A stretch of 27,844 nt of DNA from JBBRUG01 sp038247995 (GCA_038247995.1 JBBRUG010000032.1:1-27844), one strand, 5' to 3'; numbered from the stretch's first letter, positions 1-7,403 are shown. Made by a program: numbers and translations. The notes: generated by a model not told the origin, from the sequence alone.

Positions 1-93
1 AACAGAGGAACAGAGGCACAAAGGAACAGTGAACCAGGGAACCAAGAACCAAGGAACCAGGAACCAAGAACCAAGGGACCAGAGGACAAAGAG
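1..93. repeat. Degenerate A-rich tandem repeat (AACCAAG type)
   Basis: Short units of the form GAACCAAG, GGAACCAG and AACAGAGG follow each other with small variations, and the array runs off the left edge. Related units occur at 1217-1272 (opposite orientation) and 5623-5662, all between genes. An open frame crosses this stretch, but its product is only the repeat translated (Asn/Gln/Arg-rich), so I do not call it a gene. From 94 to 129 I see nothing. Confidence 0.8.
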
Positions 94-129
94 CGAACAG
101 TCAATGTTTAGCCGCCGCCAATGCGTCTT

Positions 130-222
130 TCATACATTTATGGAAATAGTGTTGCCCGGTGGACAGTCCTTTAGTACATCATGGGCCAGAATCGCGTGGA
201 CTCCTTTCGTTCCATTCACGAT
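130..222 (-). other. In-frame continuation of the acetamidase gene beyond an internal TAG
   Basis: Reading on from the TAG at 223-225 in the same frame gives 30 codons beginning IVNGTKGVHAILAHDVLKD and ending at TGA (130-132). Members of this family usually end with a stretch like DLRITQ-VVNG-KGVHA. A single CAG to TAG change would explain the break. Restoring it gives about 321 residues, close to the usual family length of a little over 300. Confidence 0.7.
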
Positions 223-1095
223 CTAGGTGATGCGTAAATCCACGGTGAGACTTGCCAGCATCAGCGCTTCTTTCCGGTTATATCCGCGACGTTCGAGTAC
301 ATCGAGCATTCCCTCCACAGCCAGCCACATCGCTTCATCTAAATCCTCATGTACGCCAAATGTTAAGCATCCCGCAGGAGTATCCGCCTGTGGCATGCGC
401 AGTACAAGGTCGTCGCGAAGCTCAAACCTAACACTCACCCGCTCCATCGGGCATTCCAATGCTGGCCCCGATACTTCGCCATCACCCTGCAGCGCATGAC
501 CATCTCCGAGCGAGAAAAGCCCACCCTCTACCGGTATCGGCAAGTAGAGCGTGCTCCCAGCAACAAGCTCTTTACAATCAAGGTTGCCGCCACAAAAACG
601 CGGCGGAAATGTTGAGTGACGTCCTGCTTCAGCGGGTGGCATACCCAGGTTGCCGACAAATGGCCGCATGTGTAAGCGTTGGCCAAACTGACTAGTTGCA
701 ATATTCGTCTCGGGATCGAGTTGCCAGCGAACAAACCATTCAGGTTCTGTGGTGAGATTGAGCCGCTTATTCCAATAGCTGCTGAATCCACCGCCACACG
801 AAAAGCCACGGTGTGCGGTCTGAATTTCCATGATCTGCACCACAAGCGTCATCCCAGGCTGTGCGCCTACGATGGTGATCGGTCCACATAAAGCATGACC
901 GGGGTCACGTGCGCGATCGTGGGGAACTTTGGGCGGAACTGTAAAGGGATCAGGGTGGTCATAGACACTCCAGCCTGCGTCAAGTGTCCGAAAGTGGACA
1001 GTGTCGCCAGATTGGATCGTCAGCACAGGGGGGAGATCTGGGGAATAATGACCGTGAATGGTGCTGGGCACGGGTTCAAGGATATGTGTTGCCAT
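223..1095 (-). CDS. Acetamidase/formamidase family protein, C-terminally truncated by an amber codon
   Basis: The family (FmdA/AmdA) hydrolyses short amides such as formamide or acetamide to the acid and ammonia in the cytoplasm. Visible signatures, in order: a GHALCGPITIVGAQPG segment, RPFVGNLGMPPA, a PPRFCGGNLDCKEL segment and FSLGDGHALQGDGEVSG. These are the Gly/Asp/His-rich blocks typical of the family. I start at ATG 1095 because AAGG lies five bases upstream; an in-frame TTG at 1113 would add six residues. The product has 290 residues, and the frame ends at TAG (223-225) directly after DLRIT. Past that TAG the same frame runs on for 30 sense codons that look like the normal family C terminus (see 130-222). 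The gene is therefore either recently inactivated, slightly shortened, or affected by a sequencing error. It is monocistronic as far as the window shows. Confidence 0.85.
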   Translation of the reverse strand: MATHILEPVPSTIHGHYSPDLPPVLTIQSGDTVHFRTLDAGWSVYDHPDPFTVPPKVPHDRARDPGHALCGPITIVGAQPGMTLVVQIMEIQTAHRGFSCGGGFSSYWNKRLNLTTEPEWFVRWQLDPETNIATSQFGQRLHMRPFVGNLGMPPAEAGRHSTFPPRFCGGNLDCKELVAGSTLYLPIPVEGGLFSLGDGHALQGDGEVSGPALECPMERVSVRFELRDDLVLRMPQADTPAGCLTFGVHEDLDEAMWLAVEGMLDVLERRGYNRKEALMLASLTVDLRIT

Positions 1096-1216
1096 CGTTA
1101 CCTTAGTCGACAATACTAGCGGTTATGGTTTTTTCCTTAGTCAAGGGGGTGTTTTTCGTAAGTGTACCTGACTTTCGCCGCAGCGGCTACCCGGTGATAG
1201 TGTATCCTTGGCTCAT

Positions 1217-1272
1217 GGTTCTCTGGTTCTTGGTTCTCTGGTTCTTGGTTCTCTGGTTCTTGGTTCTCGGTT
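1217..1272. repeat. Tandem repeat, three perfect 15-bp units plus a partial unit
   Basis: The unit GGTTCTCTGGTTCTT occurs at 1217-1231, 1232-1246 and 1247-1261, followed by a partial copy to 1272. On the other strand it reads as AACCAAGAACCAGAG, the same family as the repeat at 1-93. It sits about 35 bp upstream of the DinB-like start and may overlap that gene's promoter region. No clear -35/-10 pair is visible here. Confidence 0.9.
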
Positions 1273-1308
1273 GAGGCGCAACAAGCACTGTTAACAAGGA
1301 GGCCAAAA

Positions 1309-1803
1309 ATGACTATGCGTGAACATATTCTGGCTGCGCTGCATGAGCAGTTTGAGCGCTGGGACGCTATGCTTGCCGCTGTGAGCGCTGAGCAAGCGAC
1401 AGCGCGCAACCAACCTGATGCCTGGTCGCTCAGCGATGAAGTTGTGCATTTATGGGCCTGGCAGCAACGCTCGATCGCCCGCCTGGAAGCTGCCCACGCG
1501 GATCGTGAGCCAGTGTTTCCCGAATGGTTGGCGGGGGTTGATCCCGATGCTGAAGGCCAGGCTGATCCGGTGAATACGTGGGTGATCACGCATTACCGGG
1601 ATCGTTCCTGGCCCGAGGTATATCAACAGTGGCGCACGGGGTATTTGCGCTTTCTAGAACTCGGCGCGGGGATCGCAGAGCCGGAACTCCTTGATGCCGA
1701 CCGCTACAGTTGGCTCAGGGGTTATCCCGCCGCCTGGATCTTGCTCGCCGCGTATGCCCATCATCAGGAACACTGGGAGGCGCGGCAACCCTTCACGCCA
1801 TAA
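1309..1803 (+). CDS. DinB/ClbS-like four-helix-bundle protein
   Basis: A 164-residue cytoplasmic protein of the DinB/DfsB (ClbS-like) type: an N-terminal helix (MREHILAALHEQFERWDAML), a WSLSDEVVHLWAWQQ segment, and a C-terminal AAYAHHQEHWEAR helix. His residues in the second and last helices are positioned as possible metal ligands, as in DinB-superfamily proteins. These act as thiol-dependent or metal-dependent enzymes or protective proteins; the substrate here cannot be told. The start is firm: AAGGAGG lies six bases before the ATG. The neighbours give no clue to its role, as it is flanked by a repeat and by a convergent operon. Confidence 0.7.
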   Translation: MTMREHILAALHEQFERWDAMLAAVSAEQATARNQPDAWSLSDEVVHLWAWQQRSIARLEAAHADREPVFPEWLAGVDPDAEGQADPVNTWVITHYRDRSWPEVYQQWRTGYLRFLELGAGIAEPELLDADRYSWLRGYPAAWILLAAYAHHQEHWEARQPFTP

Positions 1804-1875
1804 GCGCTGGCAGCGCGAGCACCTGGATCCCAAGTGCGGCATCACATTCAACAGGACGAAGCATCACGCGCCCCA

Positions 1876-2532
1876 TCACAATGGATCGCCGGGCACTCGG
1901 CTGAGGCGCACCACCAGTTCGCTTAGCAGTAGCGCCGTGGCGCCCCAGACTTTCCAGCCTTCAAGCAGAAAGAAAGGCACGCGCATCTGCACGCCGCGCC
2001 GCTCCCAGACCTCTTCCTGGATCGTCGCCGGATCGAGCAGCAACCGCAACGGCACGCTAAAGGCGGTTTCAACTTCGGCGGGGTTGGGCTGCAACACCGG
2101 CTCAACCGCGCTCAGGCCCACAATCGGCGTCAGCCGAAAGTTACTCGGCGGGATGTAGAAACTGGCAAGCTGCCCGACAACCTCAACGCTCGGCGGGGCA
2201 ATGCCAAGTTCTTCATGCGCCTCGCGCAGGGCCGTGGCCGCCGCATCAACATCTGCGGGATCGACGGCGCCGCCGGGCAGGCTCACCTCACCACGATGGG
2301 TTGCCAGACGGCTCGAACGCACGGTTAAGGGGAGCCACAACTCATCGTTACGCGGAAAGAGCAGCAGCAGCGCCGCCGCCTCACGCGGCTGAACACCGGA
2401 CGGCGGCAGCATCGGCCTGATGTTGGCCCCGGTGAGATCGCGCAGCACCAGAAGCTCTTCCAGCGTCGGCGCCGCCGGATCAGCCAGCGCAGCACGAATA
2501 CGGGCGGCTTGGGCATGCCAGAGCGGGTTCAT
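1876..2532 (-). CDS. Nudix hydrolase, CoA-pyrophosphatase type (NudL-like)
   Basis: A 218-residue Nudix protein. The Nudix box lies near residues 85-110, with GGAVDPAD followed by ALREAHEELGI. Before it is the extra motif of the CoA-diphosphatase subgroup (UPF0035: LPLTVRSSRLATHRGE...LPGG). Family enzymes split CoA or acyl-CoA into 4'-phosphopantetheine and 3',5'-ADP with Mg2+ or Mn2+. The ATG overlaps the stop codon of the FHA-protease gene as ATGA, so translation is probably coupled. It is the last gene of the minus-strand operon starting near 5585. The convergent DinB-like gene ends 72 bp away. Confidence 0.88.
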   Translation of the reverse strand: MNPLWHAQAARIRAALADPAAPTLEELLVLRDLTGANIRPMLPPSGVQPREAAALLLLFPRNDELWLPLTVRSSRLATHRGEVSLPGGAVDPADVDAAATALREAHEELGIAPPSVEVVGQLASFYIPPSNFRLTPIVGLSAVEPVLQPNPAEVETAFSVPLRLLLDPATIQEEVWERRGVQMRVPFFLLEGWKVWGATALLLSELVVRLSRVPGDPL

Positions 2533-4130
2533 AGAATCTGCTCGTAGCGTAAGGTGGTTTGGCCGACCATAATCAGATCGCCGGTGCGCAGCGGCGTGGG
2601 CGCGGTAACCCGCGTGCCGTTGATGAAGGTACCGTGGCTACTGCCGAGATCTTCGAGCAGCACCTGGCCCATCCCACGCACAATGCGGGCATGGCGCCGC
2701 GAAATCGTCGGGTCATTCGGCAGGCTGAGCGTAGCATCGGCGCTACGCCCGAACACACTTTCGGTTGCAGTTAGCGCGATGCTGCGCGGTAGCTCCGCGC
2801 CGCCGATGACTTCGAGGCGCGCCCATGGCGGCACGCCGGCCACAAGGGTATCGCCAAGCCGGGGCGACAGCGTAACGGGCGGGGCAGGCGGCATAGGCTC
2901 AGGTGGGCGACTGGCCGGAAGGTTGACCGGCGGCGGCACCACATTGCCCGCCGTTCCGCGTTGCGCCTGAGCGCGAGCTTGCCAGCGGCGCTGTAATAGG
3001 TTGAGCGTCAGCCCGACCATTGCTAATCCAATCAGGCAGATCCCGCTGCCCAGGGCGACAACAACCAGGCTATTGCGCCGCAGCACTGTGAGCAGCGGTG
3101 TCGAGGTTACGGTTGGGCCGCCGCCGAGCGTGGCGCAGGCGTCGATCCGCCCGGCGCCGAGCAGACGCAACCGCTGATAGTACGACGGATGGTTCGGATA
3201 GATGTCGGTAGCACCGGCAGCGATCCGTTCGGCCACGGCAGCCGGCGTGAGCCCCGGCTCCTGGGCCAGAATGAGTGCAGCCAGCGCGGCGACGAACGGC
3301 GCGGCCTGTGATGTGCCGCTCATTGTGTCGTAGTTGTTGCGGAAGCGTTCTTCCGGCGGCAACGCATTACTCGTCAGGAAGACTTCGTAGGTCGGCATGG
3401 TCGAGAGGATCCGCTCGCCGGGCGCAGTCACATCGATCCAGGGCCCGGAGTTGGAGAACGTCGATTTAACGTCGTCGCGATCCGAGGCGGCCACAACAAT
3501 TACATCGGCATTTTCGCCGACAATTGCATTCGGCAAGGGCACAAAGTCGTTCCCGGCCGCAACCACAACTACCACGCCGGCATCGATCGCCTGCCGGATC
3601 GCCCGGCTGATCAGCGAGGAAACATCGGGTGTGGCGAGCAGCAATGTTGCGCCGATACTGAGGTTGATCACCTGCGCGCCTTGATCGACGGCATAGGTGA
3701 TGCCGGCGGCGATCGCCCGATCGCTACCCTGGCCCTCGGCGTCCATCACGCGGATGGGCAGAATCTGCACATCGGGCGCCAGGCCGGCGATACCCTCGGC
3801 ATTATCGAGCGCGGCAGCAATGATCCCGGCGACATGGGTGCCATGGCCATTGCGATCTGATGGATCGGCGTTACCGGCGATAAAATCAAAGCCATCGGTG
3901 CGCAGCCGATCAACGAGATCAGGGTGGTTCAGATCAACGCCGCTATCGACTACGGCAACGGTAATCGCCGACGATCCGGTGGTGCGCTGCCAGGCACATG
4001 CCGCGCCGATGCGCTCGGAGGCCCACTGCTCGGTGTAGAGCGGATCGTTGGGCGTACCCTCGAATTGGGCGTATGCAGGGAAGGGTAACAGGATCAGCAG
4101 GCAGATGCATGCGGCAAACAGGTAACGCAT
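2529..4130 (-). CDS. Membrane-anchored S8 (subtilisin-like) serine protease with C-terminal FHA domain
   Basis: 533 residues. Order: signal peptide (1-21, ending FPAYAQ), subtilase domain (about 25-340), one membrane helix (about 355-378), a Pro-rich cytoplasmic linker (about 395-425), and an FHA domain (about 445-533). The catalytic triad is visible: Asp62 (VVDSGV), His96 (GHGTHVAG), Ser274 (GTSQAAP), with oxyanion Asn194 (AAGND). The FHA core has GRS, SRRHA and GTFINGTRV, so it should bind phospho-Thr peptides. The inferred topology puts the protease outside and the phosphopeptide sensor inside. I start at ATG 4130, one base after the upstream stop, because it opens directly on the signal peptide. 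A frame extending to 4187 would put 19 unlikely residues before it. There is no obvious propeptide beyond a short segment after the signal. Mycosins share the protease-plus-helix plan but lack FHA. Confidence 0.92.
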   Translation of the reverse strand: MRYLFAACICLLILLPFPAYAQFEGTPNDPLYTEQWASERIGAACAWQRTTGSSAITVAVVDSGVDLNHPDLVDRLRTDGFDFIAGNADPSDRNGHGTHVAGIIAAALDNAEGIAGLAPDVQILPIRVMDAEGQGSDRAIAAGITYAVDQGAQVINLSIGATLLLATPDVSSLISRAIRQAIDAGVVVVVAAGNDFVPLPNAIVGENADVIVVAASDRDDVKSTFSNSGPWIDVTAPGERILSTMPTYEVFLTSNALPPEERFRNNYDTMSGTSQAAPFVAALAALILAQEPGLTPAAVAERIAAGATDIYPNHPSYYQRLRLLGAGRIDACATLGGGPTVTSTPLLTVLRRNSLVVVALGSGICLIGLAMVGLTLNLLQRRWQARAQAQRGTAGNVVPPPVNLPASRPPEPMPPAPPVTLSPRLGDTLVAGVPPWARLEVIGGAELPRSIALTATESVFGRSADATLSLPNDPTISRRHARIVRGMGQVLLEDLGSSHGTFINGTRVTAPTPLRTGDLIMVGQTTLRYEQIL

Positions 4131-4131
4131 C

Positions 4132-4587
4132 TCAGACCCCTGGTTGCGGCAGTTGCAAACTGCGCAGATACCAGTCGCCATCGACACGGACTACCTCGAT
4201 CTGAAGATCAAATGGCCGTTCGCCGCCGGCGCCGCTCTCGGCAAGCGCATAATTCAGCGTGCCCGTAACGCGCACAACGGCAGTATCGCCCTGATTGCGC
4301 TCGACCATATAGATTGGATCGGCAATAGCAATTGTGGCGAGATAGCCCAGATAGGAGCGCAACTCGGGGCCGATTTCACGACGCCACTCCGTCGGCTCGA
4401 TCAGGTCAATGATCGCACTGGCATCGCGTGCTTCGAGGGCAGACACGAACGCTTGCACCGTTCGTACCGGGCCTGCGTTATCGACAGGGCCGCTGCCGCA
4501 CGCGCCAAAAAGCGTGCTACAGAGCAATACGAGCAGCCAACCTTGCCTACGCCATGCGCTCCACAACCCTGGCCACGCCGGCCTCAT
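4132..4587 (-). CDS. Small lipoprotein, NTF2/DUF4878-like fold suspected
   Basis: 151 residues with a type II signal peptide (WLLVLLCSTLFGAC, lipidated Cys at residue 30). The rest resembles small extracytoplasmic NTF2-like domains: a helix with VQAFVSALEARDASAIIDLI, then strands around TAVVRVTGTLNYAL and DLQIEVVRVDGDWYLRSL. The VDGDWYL ending is common in such domains. No catalytic residues are recognisable. It overlaps the upstream phosphoesterase gene as ATGA and its stop is one base from the protease ATG, so it is translated as part of the unit. It may partner the extracellular part of the protease; that is inference from gene order. Confidence 0.75.
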   Translation of the reverse strand: MRPAWPGLWSAWRRQGWLLVLLCSTLFGACGSGPVDNAGPVRTVQAFVSALEARDASAIIDLIEPTEWRREIGPELRSYLGYLATIAIADPIYMVERNQGDTAVVRVTGTLNYALAESGAGGERPFDLQIEVVRVDGDWYLRSLQLPQPGV

Positions 4588-5444
4588 GCCTGAACCGAAA
4601 CTTCACGCTCGGCGAGCGGCAGCGCATAAATACCCTGCGAGCGGCGCGGAAAAACGTGTTCGGACACGGGAACAAACTTCCCGGCGTCTTCCATAAACAG
4701 CAACTGGCTGATCCGGATCGCCTGGGTGTCAAATTCAATCAGGTTACACGAATTCTTACCTTGCTCACGGCCATACCCGCGCCGCGAGGTCGTTGTGCCG
4801 CTCTGACAAATGATCGTGCCTTGGCGCAGATCACGCGCGATATCGAGTGTATTGCCGACATAGGCCACGTGGACATGGCCGCAGAGCAGCATCTCCACAT
4901 TCAATTCATCGAGCAGGGTTACGGCGGCATCGGCGCCGCGCATCGCTCGATCACGATGCAGGCCAGGCGGGTTCACCACCGGATGATGCCAGACCGCAAT
5001 TTTACCCACCTCGGGGCCATAATGAGCGAAGATCCGCCGTAAATGCGCAATCTGGCGCTTATTGAGCCAGCCGCCGTCGGTAGTAAAACCTTGGGCGGTA
5101 TTCGCGCCGACAACCACCATACCGGGGAGTTCGAACACCGGGTTCAAATCTTGGCAGATCTGGCGGCGGTAGCGCCCGAGCGGGTTGAGCAGGCGTAAAT
5201 GCATGTGATACAACGGCACATCGTGATTACCAGGCACCACGAGTTGCGGTTGCGGCAGAGCATCGCGTAGCGCACGCGCAGCTTGCCACTGGTCGGCAAA
5301 ATCGGCACGCTGGACAAAATCACCGGAGATTACCAACAGATCGGGCTTCATCGCGTGGGCTTGCGCAATCAGGCATTCCGCAATCGCAGCTCGGTGCGGC
5401 GGGCCGGTATGCAGGTCGGAGACGTGCAGGATCCGATAACGCAC
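4584..5444 (-). CDS. Calcineurin-like metallophosphoesterase
   Basis: A 286-residue cytoplasmic phosphoesterase with the full metal-binding set: Asp10/His12 (VSDLHTG), Asp42 (SGDFVQ), GNHD near residue 74, a WHHP motif and GHVH. The architecture fits the family of cyclic-nucleotide phosphodiesterases (CpdA-like) and related dinuclear metal hydrolases. The substrate is not evident, and a 3',5'-cyclic nucleotide is only one option. The start is GTG at 5444, three bases after the stop of the 45-aa membrane protein. The 3' end overlaps the lipoprotein start (ATGA). The last 60 residues, after GHVH, carry the usual C-terminal strands. Confidence 0.85.
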   Translation of the reverse strand: MRYRILHVSDLHTGPPHRAAIAECLIAQAHAMKPDLLVISGDFVQRADFADQWQAARALRDALPQPQLVVPGNHDVPLYHMHLRLLNPLGRYRRQICQDLNPVFELPGMVVVGANTAQGFTTDGGWLNKRQIAHLRRIFAHYGPEVGKIAVWHHPVVNPPGLHRDRAMRGADAAVTLLDELNVEMLLCGHVHVAYVGNTLDIARDLRQGTIICQSGTTTSRRGYGREQGKNSCNLIEFDTQAIRISQLLFMEDAGKFVPVSEHVFPRRSQGIYALPLAEREVSVQA

Positions 5445-5447
5445 GGG

Positions 5448-5585
5448 CTACTCCTGGGGGGGCGGCGCTTCGGCAGCACGCGCCTTCTCACGAACCATCC
5501 CCACCAAGGCACGACCCACCAGGACAGCCTCAATGGTGAGGGCGATCAGGAAGCCATACTTGAGGATAAAGATGATTGTTTCCAT
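5448..5585 (-). CDS. 45-residue single-pass membrane protein, first gene of the protease operon
   Basis: The peptide begins METIIFILKYGFLIALTIEA, with one membrane helix at about residues 3-25, and ends in a basic then acidic/proline-rich tail (REKARAAEAPPPQE). I choose ATG 5585 because a TATAAT lies just upstream and a longer reading would run back through tandem repeats. It is not a recognised family. Small helices of this kind often assist assembly of a membrane complex, so a link to the membrane-anchored protease downstream is possible but unproven. Confidence 0.6.
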   Translation of the reverse strand: METIIFILKYGFLIALTIEAVLVGRALVGMVREKARAAEAPPPQE

Positions 5586-5592
5586 GCTGGAG

Positions 5593-5598
5593 ATTATA
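5593..5598 (-). promoter_or_regulatory. Putative -10 box (TATAAT) of the protease operon
   Basis: On the minus strand GCTATAATC lies seven bases before ATG 5585, so the transcript would be nearly leaderless. The only -35-like hexamer at usable distance is weak, and the AACCAAAG repeat occupies the region just upstream. Confidence 0.45.
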
Positions 5599-5622
5599 GC
5601 ATGGGCGTTGAGGGAACTGAGG

Positions 5623-5662
5623 AACCAAAGAACCAAAGAACCAAAGAACCAAAGAACCAAGG
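5623..5662. repeat. 8-bp tandem repeat AACCAAAG, four perfect units plus one variant
   Basis: AACCAAAG at 5623, 5631, 5639 and 5647 is followed by AACCAAGG at 5655. It lies between the operon promoter and the vestigial RibD-like tail. Confidence 0.93.
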
Positions 5663-5698
5663 AGCTAGCAAACTCATACTCTACGCTTTGGTCTTCCC

Positions 5699-5728
5699 GG
5701 TTCCCCGGTTCCCCAGTTCCCCAGTTCC
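5699..5728. repeat. 8-bp tandem repeat GGTTCCCC/AGTTCCCC
   Basis: Units at 5699, 5707 (GGTTCCCC), then AGTTCCCC at 5715 and a partial at 5723. The period matches the AACCAAAG array 36 bp away, but the unit differs. On the minus strand it follows directly after the vestigial gene tail at 5729-5780. Confidence 0.85.
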
Positions 5729-5780
5729 ACCAGATAACCGGCGTGGCGGCGCAGGTTGAGCATGTAGCGTTGCAGTAGGT
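5729..5780 (-). pseudogene. Duplicated C-terminal tail of the neighbouring RibD-like gene
   Basis: The 35 bp at 5731-5765 repeat 5854-5888 in the same orientation with 32 of 35 bases identical. On the minus strand the copy reads RYMLNLRRHAGYLVELG. The real gene's C terminus reads LHMLSLRRHASYLFERSRF. The copy has no start and no upstream domain, so it is a leftover of a second gene copy or a tail duplication. A small hairpin (GCGGG-TTG-CCCGC, 5788-5800) lies between the copies. Confidence 0.7.
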
Positions 5781-5808
5781 TATCGGGGCGGGTTGCCCGC
5801 TCACAACC

Positions 5809-6681
5809 TCACCAACTCAGTGACTCAGTGTGAACAAAGCGCGAGCGCTCGAACAGATAACTGGCGTGGCGGCGCAAGCTGAGCATGTGCAATTGGGGCG
5901 GAGCGTCGGGGTGAAAAACCGCGTCCTCAACCAGGCTGGTGCGAACAGCATCGCGGCTCGTACCGACAATAATCGGGCTACGGGTGAGGAAGACTTCGTC
6001 GATCAGTTGGGACTGGATCAGTTCGCCATAGATCCGCGCCCCACCTTCGCTGAGTAGGCTATTGATGCCGCGCGCCCGCAGATCGGCAAGCAAGGCCGGC
6101 CACGCAACGCCGGTATCGGGGCCGATATGATAGGCGACAGATGGATGATCAACCAACATGCTCTGTGCGCGCTCCGCACCGGCGGCCGTCGTCGCGATCA
6201 GCAGCGGTTGATCAGGCACGTGCAGCACCGGCGCCCCAACCGGGAGGTCACCGCTGGCCGTAACAATCACCAACAGCGGCACGGGCGCCCGGCCTTCGGC
6301 GGCGCGCAGGGCCGCATAGGCTTCAGTGTCGGCGGGAAAAACCTTGCCCGGCGTCCAGGCATGGCGCTGCGCAATGCGCAACGTGCCACCTCCGGTGAGA
6401 ATGGCGTCGGCGCGAGCACGAATAAGGCCCATCATCCAGACATCGTGGGCGACATGGCGGCTGATCTCCCCGCCGCCTGCGCGGCCGGGCAGATCAAAGG
6501 AGATCTTACCGTCGTGGGAAGTAACGAAATTGGTGAAAGTATAGGGCCGGTCGGGGAGCGGTGCAGGCATGTGCCAATCACTGCCGTAAATCGCCTGGAA
6601 TGGTTTCGGCAAACTCAGCCCGGTGTGAGCATCCTCATCAAACAGAAGTGCGTAGGGCTCGCCGGGGCCGACCGGTTGCAT
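5809..6681 (-). CDS. RibD C-terminal-domain reductase (pyrimidine/dihydrofolate reductase-like)
   Basis: 290 residues, NADPH-dependent reductase fold. Visible blocks: FTNFVTSHDGKISF near residue 50 (the substrate-loop strand), a Gly-rich GRAGGGEISRHVAHD, RARADAILTGGGTLR (cofactor-binding turn), and LLSEGGARIYGELIQSQLID followed by EVFLTRSPIIVG. These match RibD-C proteins, which reduce ribosylaminopyrimidines or similar carbonyl substrates. No deaminase domain is present, so this is not a full RibD. The start at ATG 6681 is one base after the decarboxylase stop; an upstream in-frame start at 6732 would overlap that gene. Its role may be cofactor or secondary metabolism, and the substrate is unknown. 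Confidence 0.85.
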   Translation of the reverse strand: MQPVGPGEPYALLFDEDAHTGLSLPKPFQAIYGSDWHMPAPLPDRPYTFTNFVTSHDGKISFDLPGRAGGGEISRHVAHDVWMMGLIRARADAILTGGGTLRIAQRHAWTPGKVFPADTEAYAALRAAEGRAPVPLLVIVTASGDLPVGAPVLHVPDQPLLIATTAAGAERAQSMLVDHPSVAYHIGPDTGVAWPALLADLRARGINSLLSEGGARIYGELIQSQLIDEVFLTRSPIIVGTSRDAVRTSLVEDAVFHPDAPPQLHMLSLRRHASYLFERSRFVHTESLSW

Positions 6682-6682
6682 C

Positions 6683-7360
6683 CTAATGTACAGGGGTGAT
6701 CTGACCGAGGCGGCTGATTCCGGCGAGCACACGCTGGTCGAGGTTAACGAGGAGACTCACAACATCGCGCTGAATAAACAATTCGGTGCGCGAGCCGAAG
6801 CGGGCAACGCCGAGGCGCGCGCCGGCCTCAACCCGATCGCCCGGCTGCACCTGACAGGTGATTCGCCGCCCCACCGGGCCGGCGATTATACACACCAGGA
6901 TTGGCCCCCAATCGGTAGCAATGCCAATATAGAGCCGTTCGTTCTGCTCACTCGCCAGCGGATCGGCGACCGGACGAAATTCACCGCTTACGGGTTGCAC
7001 AAACTGCACGAGGCCCGCTGCCGGGCTACGACAGATCGGCACATCGAGCGGGGCGCTGATCACACTAAGCCGCAGCGAGTCGGTGTGGAGAAAGCGATGC
7101 TCATAAACATCATTCACTGCAACGACGGCGCCATCGGCGGGAGCAAATAAAGCGAACGGCTCAGCGGGCGTCGTACGATTGGGATCGCGGTAGAGCACAG
7201 CAGCAAGGGCGGTGAGCGCCAGCGGCAACGGCGCCAGGCGCGGCCGAAAGCCCAGAGCAATCCCAGTTAGGCCGAGGCCGATACCCACCAGGGGCAAGGC
7301 GTCAACATCAAGTCCGGGGATGCGCGGCGTGCGTTCTTTACTTGCTGTCTGCTCTGGCAT
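6683..7360 (-). CDS. psd: Phosphatidylserine decarboxylase-related protein with altered signature
   Basis: 225 residues, the short (type II) decarboxylase form. Two hydrophobic segments (about 22-56) precede the domain. PADGAV (Asp76) and the self-cleavage site RFGSRTEL (Ser190, the future pyruvoyl) are present. The family would make phosphatidylethanolamine from phosphatidylserine at the membrane. Oddity: the usual D-V-H-V-N-R-S-P motif reads DVPICRSP (residues 106-113), so the conserved His is Pro and the Asn is Cys. This could impair self-processing or change the substrate. It is first in a two-gene operon with the reductase, behind a good promoter. No phosphatidylserine synthase gene is in the window. 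Confidence 0.78.
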   Translation of the reverse strand: MPEQTASKERTPRIPGLDVDALPLVGIGLGLTGIALGFRPRLAPLPLALTALAAVLYRDPNRTTPAEPFALFAPADGAVVAVNDVYEHRFLHTDSLRLSVISAPLDVPICRSPAAGLVQFVQPVSGEFRPVADPLASEQNERLYIGIATDWGPILVCIIAGPVGRRITCQVQPGDRVEAGARLGVARFGSRTELFIQRDVVSLLVNLDQRVLAGISRLGQITPVH

Positions 7361-7369
7361 TGGTGGTAC

Positions 7370-7403
7370 GCGTGCTAGAAGGATTTACTTGATTCTAGCA
7401 CGC
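7370..7403. promoter_or_regulatory. Perfect 11-bp inverted repeat over the -10 box (operator candidate)
   Basis: GCGTGCTAGAA (7370-7380) and TTCTAGCACGC (7393-7403) are exact inverse copies with a 12-bp spacer. The right arm contains the -10 hexamer and the left arm lies in the early transcribed region. The arm-centre distance of 23 bp (about two helical turns) suits a dimeric or tetrameric repressor. As RNA it could also fold into a hairpin at the 5' end of the message. Confidence 0.7.

Noticed and set aside
29..226. A 65-codon plus-strand frame at the left edge
   Set aside because: It translates the tandem repeat and then runs antisense to the acetamidase tail.
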